Origin: Rhipicephalus microplus
Taxonomy: Eukaryota; Arthropoda; Arachnida; Ixodida; Ixodidae
DNA length: 64,000 nt
Direction: 5' to 3'
Assembly (NCBI RefSeq): GCF_043290135.1
Contig: NC_134700.1
Coordinates: forward strand, 242,925,088 to 242,989,087
Part shown: positions 13,170-24,500 of the stretch, piece after piece
Layout: each line of letters opens with the position of its first letter
Numbering within the stretch: position 1 is the stretch's first letter
Program-made: the position numbers and the translations under genes
Notes under the pieces: generated by a model
Told to the model about the DNA's origin: nothing
Seen by the model: the letters and a program-made list of their open reading frames with translations, nothing else
Databases searched by the model: none

Positions 13170-13615
13170 TTTTTAGGGTGAAAATCCTTACGCCGTGAGT
13201 CGTACGTCCTGTGTCTGTAGTAGTAGCCACCTTTTGTTTAGTCCATAGAATGTCCGCTGGATGGCGGTACTTGTTTATGATAAATATATTATGAAAAGAT
13301 GCGAGATGGGGGTACTTGTAGCGTTCACTAGATGGATGGATAGATGGATGGATGAATTGATGAACAGACGGACGGACAGACAGATAGACAGGCGGACGGA
13401 CGCATGGACGAACAGACTGACAGACGGACAAAAGGACGCACTGACGGACGGACGCACGGGCACTCGCACGGATGGATGGTGGCATAGATGGAAGCACGGA
13501 CGGACGTACGCACGGACGGTCACACGGATGGAAGCAAGAACGAACGGATGGGCGGAAGCGTGGATGGACTTATGGGCACTTCGCCCCACTCATCATCATT
13601 CACTCCGTGGATATG
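13170..13615 (-). repeat. GGGGCGAAGC-family repeat with internal minisatellite
   Basis: On the minus strand it begins with the family end gcatatccacggagtgaat followed by gatgatgagtggggcgaag (plus 13578-13612). It then runs through a degenerate 4-bp-based minisatellite (gacg/gatg units, 13328-13560) into a block with catctcgcatcttttcat and accgccatccagcggacat. The same modules in the same order occur in 45812-46140 and 47430-47807. The Cys/Val/Arg/Pro/Ser-rich frames here are translated minisatellite, not genes. Confidence 0.7.
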
Positions 13616-13867
13616 CTGTGATACGTGCCGCTACTAGAACGGCAGATGGCGCTTGTTTAAGCTGATTAAACGGCGTGTTGACACACGGCGCTCGCATCGC
13701 CCGCCCTTATAAATGGCACTTTCTCTCGACGCGTGCTCTTTTTTCGCAGCCCGGAGTCCCTAGATGAAAGACAAAGACGAGGCGAAAAGCGCGCAAGGCC
13801 GAGATATGCACACAGTGTCTCTCACGTCTTTAGTTTGACGATTGACTAGGGCGATTAACTTTCCTGT

Positions 13868-13911
13868 GGAGAGCTTCACGCCACTCGTCATGATTCACCT
13901 CGTGGATATGC
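13868..13911 (-). repeat. GGGGCGAAGC-family terminal fragment
   Basis: gagcttcacgccactcgtcat followed by gattcacctcgtggatatgctg is a diverged copy of the family end seen at 13578-13612. Confidence 0.5.
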
Positions 13912-14796
13912 TGAAAATTTTTTTAACGGCAGTATAGTCGCTCTCGGCTTGGTAGGTTCGACATACTCGACATTCAAGAACGATTCTATACAAAAATGTC
14001 TCGTGTTTACTGAGGTGGAAGCTTCGCCCTGTTGATAGATTGGAACTGATATAGACACAAGTTGTCAAACCGAAAACAGCAGCTGCTTTATTCATCAATA
14101 GATGTCTTCGTGAACTGTACGTCAGACTATTCTAAAGAAAAACAAAAAATGAAAAAAATAAAGGAAGAAATGAGTTCCTATAGCTAAAGATGACACGCTT
14201 CAGCAGCACAAGAATTTTATAATTAGTTTCTGCATGGACGGATGAGCAGTTTCCCCTCTCCGTCGTTATTCTTAGAATGCTTTTCGTCCATTCGGTAGAA
14301 CGAACAGCTCGGTCGAGAAGAAATGGTGCCTTTAATGTTCTAAGGTGTGGGTAGGCAAATGGAAAAGAATGAGGACGCATAGTACAGTTCTCTTTTTGAA
14401 AGTGGCTCCACATATGGAACTCATCAGGCCTATTCCTGAATGTTATAATCTGCGAATTTTTTATCGTATATTATTATACGTTCACTCTGCTTAGCTCCTT
14501 ATCTCTTGCAGCTTTTACATCGCTAAATGAGCCCCGGTGCGTTAAAGCAAAAGATTCAAAATACTGCATCCCAATTTCAAACAAATTTTTTCTGTGTGAA
14601 AGAAAAAAAGAAGATACGTGGGTCTGAACCAATATTTCTATACCATCGTTTGCTAGTTATCGCCGTGTGTGAAGCTGCATATCAGTTAAAGCAACCAACA
14701 TTTAATTAGTTAAGCTCTAACAAAAGCAATTTATTGGCATTCTTATACCAGGAAAAAAGGGCAAGCGGAGCTGTATATTACTGACCGACTGTATTC
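13912..14796. other. Intergenic, nothing recognised
   Basis: AT-rich sequence with short frames only. Confidence 0.5.
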
Positions 14797-15017
<221 letters not shown>

Positions 15018-15018
<1 letters not shown>

Positions 15019-15335
15019 CCGACTGTACATTGAAGTTCTTGTCTATCAGGGGTTTAATGAGTGCCAGAGATTGTCTCGGTAACTTTTCTAGGGGTAGACA
15101 GCGATGTAGTCGTTGTAGCACCGACTTTGAGTCCGTCAGCAATACCACATCTCGTACAGAATACGATCGCAATTTTCGTAAAGCCGCGGTAGTTGTGGCG
15201 CTTTCTACCGTTTTAGGTAGAAAGGGCCGCATTTACCGGCCAGCACGGACGCACGAAGGTAGGACATACAGAAAGCCGCTGTGTAGCCATCCGATTGTGT
15301 GCACGACGATCCGTTAGTGTAAAGTTTCACGTGGC
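15018..15335 (-). pseudogene. LINE RNase H domain fragment
   Basis: On the minus strand the frame reads VKLYTNGSSC near 15310, then, in another frame, ALRKLRSYSVRDVVLLTDSK ending near 15120. These match the first and third catalytic segments of a retrotransposon RNase H (YTDGS and LTDS). The first catalytic Asp is replaced by Asn and the frame is broken between the two segments, so it is dead. No RT is seen upstream. Confidence 0.75.
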
Positions 15336-16269
15336 CACTGCACATGGCGCCCAAGTTACCCAGCACAACAAGCTTTGCTTCAACGGCTGGAACGGCATGC
15401 TTTGCTGGCAGCTAGGGGTATGCAGAAGTAACAAGCAAGATTCACAAAACACCATGGTGGGTCCACAGGGCTCCAATTAGGTGACTTCAAGCGTAGTTAT
15501 CGAAATGCGTTCTGCTCCGCGTATAAATGTGAGCCGGTTCTCGATTTTAGTCGCCGAACCAGGAGTGCCGTGCCTGCGAAGGACTGGCCAGTTTTAGACA
15601 GCTGCGTCAACAATGACTGAGACGCCAAAACGTGGATCAGAAGAGACTCGACTATACATTAATTACCTTCTTCTTTAAAGCCACTTGAGGAACTTCTATG
15701 ACCAAAATACTTTTTTTTGCGCTCTGCTTCTTATTGTTTGAACTGGCCCGGTGATGGCGACATCAACGGTATCTGATAAAGAAGGTACCTTGTTATAAGC
15801 AAAAACGCGCTCTTTCGAACCTGTTCAATTATGTTTCGGGTATGGGGGAGATCCCTGTTGTACGGAATACAGCATGATTTGGTGCCAATCTTAAAGTCGG
15901 AAAAGTGATCCTGCGAGCCTCGCCTCATATGGACCGGTATCACTAACATCATGCATGTAAGTTGATAGAAAGATTATTATACAAAAGAATAGCTAGGAAG
16001 ATTTAGCAAGAAGATGATGTCCATCGTGTATGACTGCATTTGGCTCGTGCACTACTGAGTGCCCCGGACAGTGCTTTGGACTATTTACTGACCAACACTC
16101 GCAGTCTTCATGTACATACAAGGCATATAAATGTGAGCCTCAGATAACCATCGTCAGTGAACTTCAAGCCAAGGGCGTGTAGGGAAATGCTCTTTATTTC
16201 GTACATGAATTTCTCAGAGATCATTGCGTTCGGGTTAAGCTCGCATATTTAACGAGCGAAGAGCGACGC
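15336..16269. other. Intergenic, possibly more decayed LINE
   Basis: The minus strand may continue the LINE pseudogene to about 15480, but no motif is clear. Nothing is recognised beyond that. Confidence 0.35.
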
Positions 16270-16560
16270 GTTTACCTCAGCGTCCCACCAGAAAGTGTTT
16301 TATATTCCTTGCTTACTCTGAAAACAATTTTCATATACATGTACGCTGATGAAATCTGCTTTTGGATCTCAGGGTACGAGCACGAAAACTCCAATAGCAC
16401 AGGCCGCCATTTTAATCGTTCAACATCGCTTATCGACACTTGGCCTGTCTTTATTAGCGAAAAAATTCGGCGTTCATGCTTTTCTCAAATCACGCTCATC
16501 GCAAACAACTCCTACAAATCAAAGGATGATCACTTTGAAATGACTAAACTCGGAAGTGTA
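16270..16560 (+). pseudogene. LINE reverse transcriptase fragment (palm)
   Basis: One frame gives YMYADEICFWISGYE (about 16333-16378), a decayed form of the YADD catalytic box region. The next frame continues with HRLSTLGLSLLAKKFGVHAF, typical of the segment after YADD in tick LINEs. One catalytic Asp is Glu, and a frameshift separates the two halves. It is a non-functional relic. Confidence 0.6.
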
Positions 16561-18789
16561 TTGAAGGAATCCTGCTATACAATAGCATGGCAGAACGCGC
16601 AGCGTCAAAATGGTGCCCATATTGAGAACGAGGCCCTCCAATGGAGCTGCAAGCACTGCATTTTTGTGACGCGCAGAGTTGGATCACATTATTTTACGTT
16701 GCTCCGATGAAGGGAAGCGGGCGGTTCAACGCGTTGCTTTTAACCATAAATTATGGCGTTTTCCCATTTGGACGGTGTTTTGTTCTCACTTCACGAGTGC
16801 GGGCACATAGAGGCTACACAATCTAGGAGGAGGGCGTAGTCAAAGCTATCGGCGGCTTGGTTCGTTAAGATGCCTCGTGCCACTGGACGAGCCAAGCGTT
16901 AGCTTTCACTTTCCATGTTACACTGGTTTGCAAGGGCGTAATACTATACTGTCACTTGACATTCTTTTCATTGTTGTTTCCAGCACACAGGCTTACTTGT
17001 TGAAGGATGTCTACAGAATGGGCACACATGCAGTGGTACTTCTTTTTGTTACTCTGCGCTACAGGTGATGCCATACTCAGCTTCAAACGCTGATTGACCT
17101 TCTATAAATGTGGAATTTCGCGTTTCATAAGATTATATGGGATGTCGTAGGTGACTCCCAACTGAATGATCTGCTCACTGAACACCCCACCTCCCACAGG
17201 TGTTTACGTAGGCATGTTCACTTTTCACGCGATAAGGTACGCATTTGGATAAGGTATGCATTAGGATAAGGTACGCATTCACACACACAAACACACATAT
17301 AGACACATACAAACACACAAACACACATATAGACACATACAAACACACAAGCACGCGCGCGCGTATTCACGCCCTCACACGAAATGGAACTGCCCGCCTA
17401 GACTGTCCATAGAATTGCTATCAAAATAAAATAGCACTGCCTCTTCTAAACCTGCATCAGTCTGAATAGTCATCAAGGTTGACACGCACACCGAGGACCA
17501 TAGAAAGACGTATCCGGGTCATGCGGTGACCCAAAGAAGCATTCTTTTTCCTATTGTCAATACTATATGCCAGTGCGTCGGCTCGTCACCGACTGCGTGG
17601 ACATTATTCTGCGCCGTCGTCACGGTCGTGTTGATTATACTTGTATTTATCACAGGTATTTATCACGAGGGCTTCCCCGAGTGATTTCCAATTTGCCCTG
17701 CACCAGCTGATTCTATTTGCAACCCGCGAACTTAGTAATTGCATCTTTCCAGCTCGGCCACGCTCGGCTGCTGTACAATCTTGCACACATCGGCTATCCG
17801 TCCCACTTGTTATGTGACCCGCCCAGATACACTTTTATCTTTTAATATCAACTCGAAAATCGGTTATACATACCTGCTTCCTGCTTCGCTCTGTTCGCGC
17901 CGTATATTAATGTTACACCTGTCGTTTTTCGTGCTACCCACTTCGTTTCGTGCGTTTTCTCTGGTTGGTTATCCTCCGAGTTTCTGCCCCGGACGGGCTT
18001 ACACTTTTCTCGTGGTCCTATCTGCCGTCCTTACGCTTGGGTGAATTTTTTTCGCACGATAAGACTCTGTCGTTTAAAAATAACCTAAGCACAAGGTTAG
18101 CTTGTAGACATTGCATATACGGCTGCTACTGGGGGATTCTCATTCTTCCCAGGTAGTCGCAATTAATATAAAATCTTCATAATTACATTTACGGCACGCT
18201 TCATAATTACATATAGGTTTCAGCGCATAAAACACCAGCAGTTATTGCCGAGAACATTCGCACAAGTGCACACATTTTGACCAACAGCGAAGAGGTCGTT
18301 CCAGGCGTCGTTCGAACTTGAGTACGTTTACGCGCAAAGATTTGCTGTACGCCATTGTTACTTATACAGCAGTTTGCAGGCGACGGACGTGTAGCATAAA
18401 ATTTACAGTTATCGCGAATGGCCGAAACTTAATCAACGATAGAACTCTGCCAATTATGTCAGAACTAAAAAGGCAGGTACTATGCAGGAGGAGTTAATTC
18501 CGAACCCAAATAATAAGGATGGTTGCAAATTTAAATACTCTAGTGGAAATATCCCGTTGTGGAGCTATGTTTGCGGTCACATGTGTTTATTTTTGAAGCA
18601 ATACAGATTGTTTATCAAAGTTCGATGACAATAAGGCTCCTATCGTTTTCGAAAACGAAGTCTATGTCAAGGTGGAAATACTTTGCCGCAGATAACATGG
18701 TACTGTTGAGACTAATTAACAAGAACAAGTTAATTAGGTGTTTAATTATTGACTTGAGGACGGGTTTTTATGTTACAAAGTTGTGCGTG
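16561..18789. other. Intergenic; short tandem repeat at 17279-17350
   Basis: No gene is recognised. At 17279-17350 a CA-rich unit of about 30 bp (containing catatagacacatac) is present twice. The rest is AT-rich. Confidence 0.45.
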
Positions 18790-19530
18790 ACAATATAGGG
18801 CACAAATATTTTCTTAGAAATTTAAAAAGATTGGTCTACGAGGCTTCGGAGGAAAAGACGTGCCTTGGTCATATCTCCCCAGCGCCCATTCTGCGAAGAC
18901 ACAGAATCTATTGAGCATTATTTTCTAACATGTTGGAACTATGCATTAATTAGGAAGAGGCTTCGGGTTATTTCGTTTTTGACAGCAGGATTAAGTTTAA
19001 CCACAAAAAAAAAACTGTTCTAAGTTTTGGTTCCTCCATTTTGGGGCATTGCCACAGAAATGTATTTGATGCTGTATGTAATTTTATTCAAGAAGCCAAG
19101 TGTATTTCAACATAAGGCCTGCTTCAATATATACTCGAAAATTCTAGGGACTTAATTGTTAGTATGATTAAATATGGGACATACATTCGATCTTGATTGA
19201 GTAAGGAAAACTGAACTATCTGGTCAGCTCAAAATTTTTTTCTTTCGATATGGTATTAGCACCCATCTCATTTTAGTAATTCTTCTTCATTTTATTATTC
19301 TTACTTCATTTGCAATTTCTTTTTCTCATTCTTTGTACGTTTCAGTAATAGGATGACAATCCATGTGTAGTTATCATATATAGATTACTACAAATTTTTC
19401 GCCCAATCCTCCTCGAGTGGGTATGTTCCAGAATTTACAGCACCAAAGAAACAAAGAAACAAACAAACAAACAAACAAACAAACAAACAAACAAACAAAT
19501 AAACAAACAAACAAACAAACAAACACAGGG
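18790..19530 (+). mobile_element. LINE 3' end with (AAAC)n tail, 5' truncated and decayed
   Basis: At about 18830-18990 the frame reads LVISPQRPFCEDTESIEHYF, then LTCWNYALIRKRLRV. This is the Cys-His segment at the C-terminus of many tick LINE ORF2 proteins. A 3' UTR follows whose end (ccaatcctcctcgagtgggtatg, near 19404) resembles the 3' UTR of the LINE piece inside element C. It finishes in an (AAAC)n run at 19443-19530. Stops interrupt the coding part. Confidence 0.7.
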
Positions 19531-19814
19531 CCTCCTTGTGTGGAATGCCCCAAGTAGATTTTGAAATTTTTTCATCTAGCTTTACGGGCGCAAGTTGGCC
19601 CAAAACGAGCATGTTTTATAGCACAGCGCCCCTCTACAGGCGTCGTCGTCGTGGTAACCTAAAGAGCGAACGAGGACGAAGGAGAGCGAATGAAAAGTGC
19701 AGCGGAGCATGAAAGATGGCGATAGCGAAAAGAGCGCGTGGATGAGGGAACGACAGTGGCGAGACGACATGTCCCGAGGGGTTGATAGGCGAAGCTGGCT
19801 AGTTAGTATATATT

Positions 19815-19978
19815 CATAATGAAATATAAGGAGCGCAAAACTAACGGGATGCAAAGGAGAGAATACAAGCGAGCTCAGACTGAAACTTGGTTTATTCTTC
19901 GTAAACCAAGCTTCAGTCTTGGCTCGTTGGTCTCCTCATTTGCGTCCCGTTAGTTTGGGCTCCCAATATTTCATTATG
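19815..19978. repeat. Foldback element (long hairpin)
   Basis: Two arms, 19815-19894 and 19902-19978, are near-perfect reverse complements around a 7-base loop (ttcttcg). Shared words include cataatgaaatat, aaactaacggga and tggttta. No ORF is present. The structure fits a small foldback or MITE-type element; RNA from it would form a dsRNA hairpin of roughly 78 bp. Confidence 0.85.
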
Positions 19979-20435
19979 CACATGTTCCAAGGCGGGCCAC
20001 CTGCGGCACCCTAGGGACCTCATGGCACTGCAGTAGTAGGCGTCGTCGTGCTGTTGCCGACGGCATCATCACTAAGGTATGCGTGGAGGCCGTCCTCAAA
20101 TACCAGGCGTGGAAGTAAAGCGCTGCGTTGACGGAGGACTGCCTGGGGTGACTATTGTTGAACGTGCCTACAAGCTGCCTACCGCGGTCTCCCGGTTAGT
20201 GAGGCATTCGCGCCTCAACCTCTCGAGCAGTCAATACACCTCAACAGCTGCGCTTCGAATTACCATTAGCCATGAGGTCTCGTAATCGTCGATGAATTGC
20301 TTTGACCTTTTCCGAAACACTCGCACTATATATATATATACTCAAGATAAGACAAGATCAGAAGATTAAAAATAAGAATAAGAATAATGCCAACTTGAGC
20401 ACGTTTGTTTGTTGCTACGAGGGAGAGCAAACAGC

Positions 20436-20436
<1 letters not shown>

Positions 20437-20475
<39 letters not shown>

Positions 20476-20552
20476 GAATGAATGATTGATTTATTTGTAT
20501 AGTTTAACGTCCCAAAACACCATATGATTATGAGAGACGCCGTGATGGAGGG
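20437..20552 (-). mobile_element. 5'-truncated tick SINE with long (AATC)n tail
   Basis: On the minus strand only the 3' part of the Ruka-like SINE is present (tcataatcatatggtgtttt then gggacgttaaac), ending in an extended tcaatcaatcaat tail. Imperfect target duplications flank it: gcaaacagctattgatt at 20427-20443 and gcaaatagctattgatt at 20552-20568. The tRNA head is missing. Confidence 0.85.
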
Positions 20553-20593
20553 CAAATAGCTATTGATTAGGGCTGCTGAAACTGAAGACTCAC

Positions 20594-20693
20594 CAGCAGA
20601 CTGGGTGCTGCGGTCGTCTGCCTCGCACTCTTTCTGGGCCTCCTCGAGTACATTCATCTGCTTCGCAGGGGTGTCTGTGTCACTAGGGATAAT
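20594..20693 (-). CDS. Candidate internal exon of an unknown host gene
   Basis: On the minus strand a pyrimidine-rich stretch ending tttcttctgtgcag (AG at 20694-20695) is followed by a 100-bp open segment and then a consensus donor, CTG|GTGAGT (GT at 20592-20593). The segment encodes an acidic, repeat-free peptide containing DTDTPAKQMNVLEEAQKECE. The frame stays open upstream to an ATG at 20849 that would give a hydrophobic, signal-like start (MKVLILHVFLFSV). So an alternative reading is a first exon of a secreted protein rather than an internal exon. I do not recognise the product. Confidence 0.35.
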
Positions 20694-20999
20694 CTGCACA
20701 GAAGAAAGGCACGGCGTCTCTGTAACAGGAATACACAGTAAAAAAGTTTCAACGCTAGAGTCACAGAGCCGAACAGGAGCGAGGCCACAGACAAATATTA
20801 CATTGTTTATTACGCTAAATAAGAAAACGTGTAAAATAAGAACCTTCAAAATAAACTAACCCAAAGATAGCTTACTCTGCATAGGTCACACTATGTCACA
20901 CTGCAAAGGTCACATAGCGTACACTGCTCAATGAATATGCGGATGCTGGCATAGATTTCTTCCACTGTACACAAACCTATATACTTGTGTGAAATACAC

Positions 21000-21256
21000 G
21001 TTTTATGTTTTCCATCGTTCTCTGCAGCTGTAATATTGTGATTACTGTTGTTATTTTTATTTTTATTGGAATTTGTTTGTTTTGTTGCATGCTACTTGAG
21101 TTGGCACTGCTGACGTATATAAGCTACTGCTGTTGTGTTGAAAAGTGGGTGTGGACCCTCGTCAAGCTGCCTCTTTTGGAAAGCAGCTTTCACCTACAGT
21201 ATTCTTTCCTAAAATACATTCATCGAAATCAAAAAATATATTATTATTATTACTAA
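21000..21256 (+). mobile_element. Probable CR1/L2-like LINE 3' end with (TTA)n tail
   Basis: The words accctcgtcaagctgcctctt (near 21155) and the ending aaatatattattattattac resemble the 3' UTR and short-repeat tail of tick CR1/L2-type LINEs. No coding part is preserved here. The assignment is from recollection of similar sequences and is tentative. Confidence 0.45.
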
Positions 21257-23164
21257 TATTAGTATTAAAAGTATGACAGCATTCACAAGACACGATGCAA
21301 AATGAAGAAGGACTAAGAGCAGACACGACACGAGCCCTGACATTCAAATAAAAAATTGATTGCAAGAACACCTTAAAGTAGCATTTTTTTACGCGTTGTG
21401 AGACCATCCGTAGACAATATTTGAAGGTGGCTCTTGCAACAATATAGCGAGTTCAAGGTCAGTTCTTGTGTTGCGTGCATTTTCCCTTGGTTCATTTCGC
21501 GCCGTCTCAACTGGAAAAGCAGCACTCAAACTCTAAAGATACTGACGTGTGGTATAAGCATAGCGCCACGCAGTTACCCGTCACCCGTATGGCAGGCCTA
21601 TTTCTGCTCCCCTACAACTATCGACAATGGACGCTACATTGAGAGCACTCGCGACTCAACCCCGCCAAACCTGCTGCACCTTCAGTTTGCGGGGCGCACG
21701 CGCACCATGGAATGCGCCGTAAGATGCCGACTCACTGCCCCCCCCCCTTCTGACGTCACATTGGCCCTCGCACTATCACCACACAAGAGTGTTGACGTCA
21801 TCAATGACGTCACAAAATCACTACAAGAGCAGCGAGCTTGGGGGCACGATAGTTCTGGCTTGACCTAACTGGCTTCTCGTCTTTGAACTAACTGCCATTG
21901 TTTGTTTGCTATTAAAAAACAACAACGCTGCGCTCTGCTTTTTGTGCCACCAAACCCACGTTGCATGCGAAGAGTGATTTACACATGTAGCTGCATATTT
22001 TAAATGCGAAGCATTTCTTAAATGCAAAGCACTTTGAGTGTTTGTATATCTACGCATCTATGTATTTATTTATCTATAGCCACCGACTAGGTCTGAGTGC
22101 TCTCGTCGTCGCCTCCTCAACTTGAGGTAAATTGAAATTAGTATAATAGCGTAGGAGGGGTTCAAAAATTAAACGAGAAATGACCTGGAAATCCCGTTGA
22201 GTACGTCGCCAAATATTCTCTTCTTTTTTTTTAGTTGTGACAAAGGCTTGCTTTCAAGGCATAATATTTTTGCGAGTATGTTTGTCAAGTGTGTGCCGTT
22301 AGGCCGGTGTTGTGCATTCTCTTCTGGACACGTTTAGCACCCGTGTACTACGGGCCACGATATGCTGGTATAGGCCACAAGTGAATCACAATTTATACTT
22401 ACCTAGGAACGGCGAGAACAGGCATGGCTAATTTAATCGTGAAAGTGCGGTAAGAAATACCGACATCGGCATCGTTGACCCGAACAATGCGAAAAATAAA
22501 TATCAGGATGCCAGCTGAAATTGAGTGCAGTCATTCTGCGTGGCAATTGAGTATTCTACTACACAGCCACGCCAGGTCTCGAAACTGCTGCGGAGAGATA
22601 CTATATACAAAAGCAAAGTTGATGAAACGTCAATCGTGGTTGCAGTGCTGGCTATTTAATTTTAAGAACATTACATATGTACTCATATCATATAGGCGTT
22701 ACGTCGGATTAACGTCACATGTAGTTAAGTGCCATCCACTAAAGTTGGTCTATGGAGCAGTATACCCAGGGCTATCGAGTCTCGCAAGCACGAACGTTAC
22801 ATATCAGCCTACCGCTACTCGTGTTGGGAATATCCATGTTACTGTTGGCATGGTTACGCATCTGTAGACTACTGGTTGTATAAACCATATGCGGCAGTTG
22901 AGAATATGTGGCGTCTTTTCCTAACGTACCGCTTAATAAAATTACACCCCCGTCCCCTTCACTCCGGATGCGTCCCATATAACATCGATTCTCAAGGTAC
23001 ATGAAATCTGGAACTTTTTTTTTTGTCTGATAGAAATCTTTTTTCACCTAATGAACATCATTTTTGTCTAGGTCACTCTTGTGAAACCCAACTAGCTCTC
23101 TTGCACCATAAAAGTCACTCTCACATTGATAATGATATTCCAATATTTATGCCTTTTTGTCGAT
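21257..23164. other. Intergenic, nothing recognised
   Basis: Open frames at 21434-21868 and 22475-22867 have no domain or biased composition that I recognise. A C-run lies near 21739. Confidence 0.45.
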
Positions 23165-24235
23165 ATCGAAAAAGCATTTGATAATACTTAACTTAGGCCC
23201 TTCCATGCTGAACCGTATTCGTGCATTCTCAACTCGTCGCCGGTAGTTTGATGCTGCTAACTCCAGCAAGTATCGCCTCTCTCGTGCTCACTCCGGAATT
23301 CTACAAGGCACTGCACTAGGCCCCCTACTTTTCCTTTTAACTTACGTTGACGACCTGCCACGTGAAATCCACTCCAATATTAGTTCATTCGGTGATCACT
23401 ACGTGCTATATCACCCTCCAACGTTTCACAATCTTCCGTTTGGCAGAGAAATGTTGGCACTTTGCAGGAATAGTGTAAAAACTGGTTAATGTCCCTAAAT
23501 ATTATCAAGACTTTAGTGATGACCTTTTGTTGACGCAAGCACTACGTAAACACTTACACTCTATACAATTAACCAGTAACACCATTCAATATTTACGTGT
23601 TCGAATTTCCTGTGATATAACAAGGTCGCTACGCATTATTAACATTACTAATTCTGCTCCTCGGTGATCTTCGTCTCAGCCTTGCCACGGCACCTACCTC
23701 TGCTAATCTGTTGCTTGTAAAATGCTTGTAAGAGCTAACTTTGAGTATGCTAATGTTGTTTGTGATCCTCATCAAGCTAACATTACTAAAACGCTTAAAT
23801 CCCTCCGAAACTATGCTTCAGATTGATGATCCCAGATTGCTCGACTAACAATAAGTGTGCCAGCAGTTAAATCTCAGCTTGACCTTCTTCATCTTGCGTC
23901 TCACCCTCACATTTCTCATCTGTGCCTCGATTATGAGTTTTTTTTTTTCATTTCTTGCCACCGGGCAACGCATTCATCAACCCAGCTGCATGATCCGACA
24001 CCGCGCCATTGTATCCTAATGCCGTAGATCCCGCATGCATCCGAATAAAGACCTTCCAGAAATCGTTTTTTCAGCAGACAGCTCAAGACTGGAACGACTT
24101 CCCCGCTCACATCGTCATATCAACCACGTTTTCTCAATTTAAAACTGCAGTAAAAAGCCATTTGTCTTCGTGCTATGAACTTCTGCGTTTTTCTTCTTGT
24201 TGTTCACTTTTTTTGTGTTACTCATCCCTCATGTA
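23165..24235 (+). pseudogene. CR1/L2-type LINE reverse transcriptase, decayed
   Basis: Several frames give recognisable pieces in the right order: SGILQGTALGPLLFLLTYVD near 23300 (the GxxQG..LGPLLF segment); FGDHYVLYH near 23391, a decayed form of the FADD box; LVRANFEYANVVCDPHQAN near 23725; and FFQQTAQDWNDFPAHIV near 24070, the typical C-terminus of this clade. Stops and frameshifts interrupt each piece. The catalytic FADD/YADD is lost. Confidence 0.8.
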
Positions 24236-24345
24236 GTGTCCCTATGAACCCTCGAGATACAAATAAACGAAAAATGTATGAACTACACTGTTGCAGTGGT
24301 TACATTGCTCCATTGCTGTCCCAAAAGTCACGGGGCGAAATACCC

Positions 24346-24500
24346 GCCGTGGCGGCTGCATTATAATGGAGGCAAAATATGAAAGGCCCGAATACTTATA
24401 CTTGGGTGCATTTTAAAAAAGGTCCACAGTTCCTTCGCCTTCCTACACGGCCTTCTTCACAATCATATACACCGTGGTTTAGGGACGTAAAATGTCAACG
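24346..24500 (+). mobile_element. Decayed tRNA-type SINE body
   Basis: ggcggctgca, aatggaggcaaaata and aggcccga followed by gggtgcatttt match the body order of the tick SINE with many substitutions. The end gtggtttagggacgtaaaa matches the end of the SINE at 26541. The tRNA head is not recognisable. Confidence 0.6.

Noticed and set aside
21005..21256. Hydrophobic 83-codon frame with Cys and Ile runs resembling a small membrane protein
   Set aside because: It ends inside an ATT tail and the 3' part matches a LINE-like UTR; no supporting gene structure.
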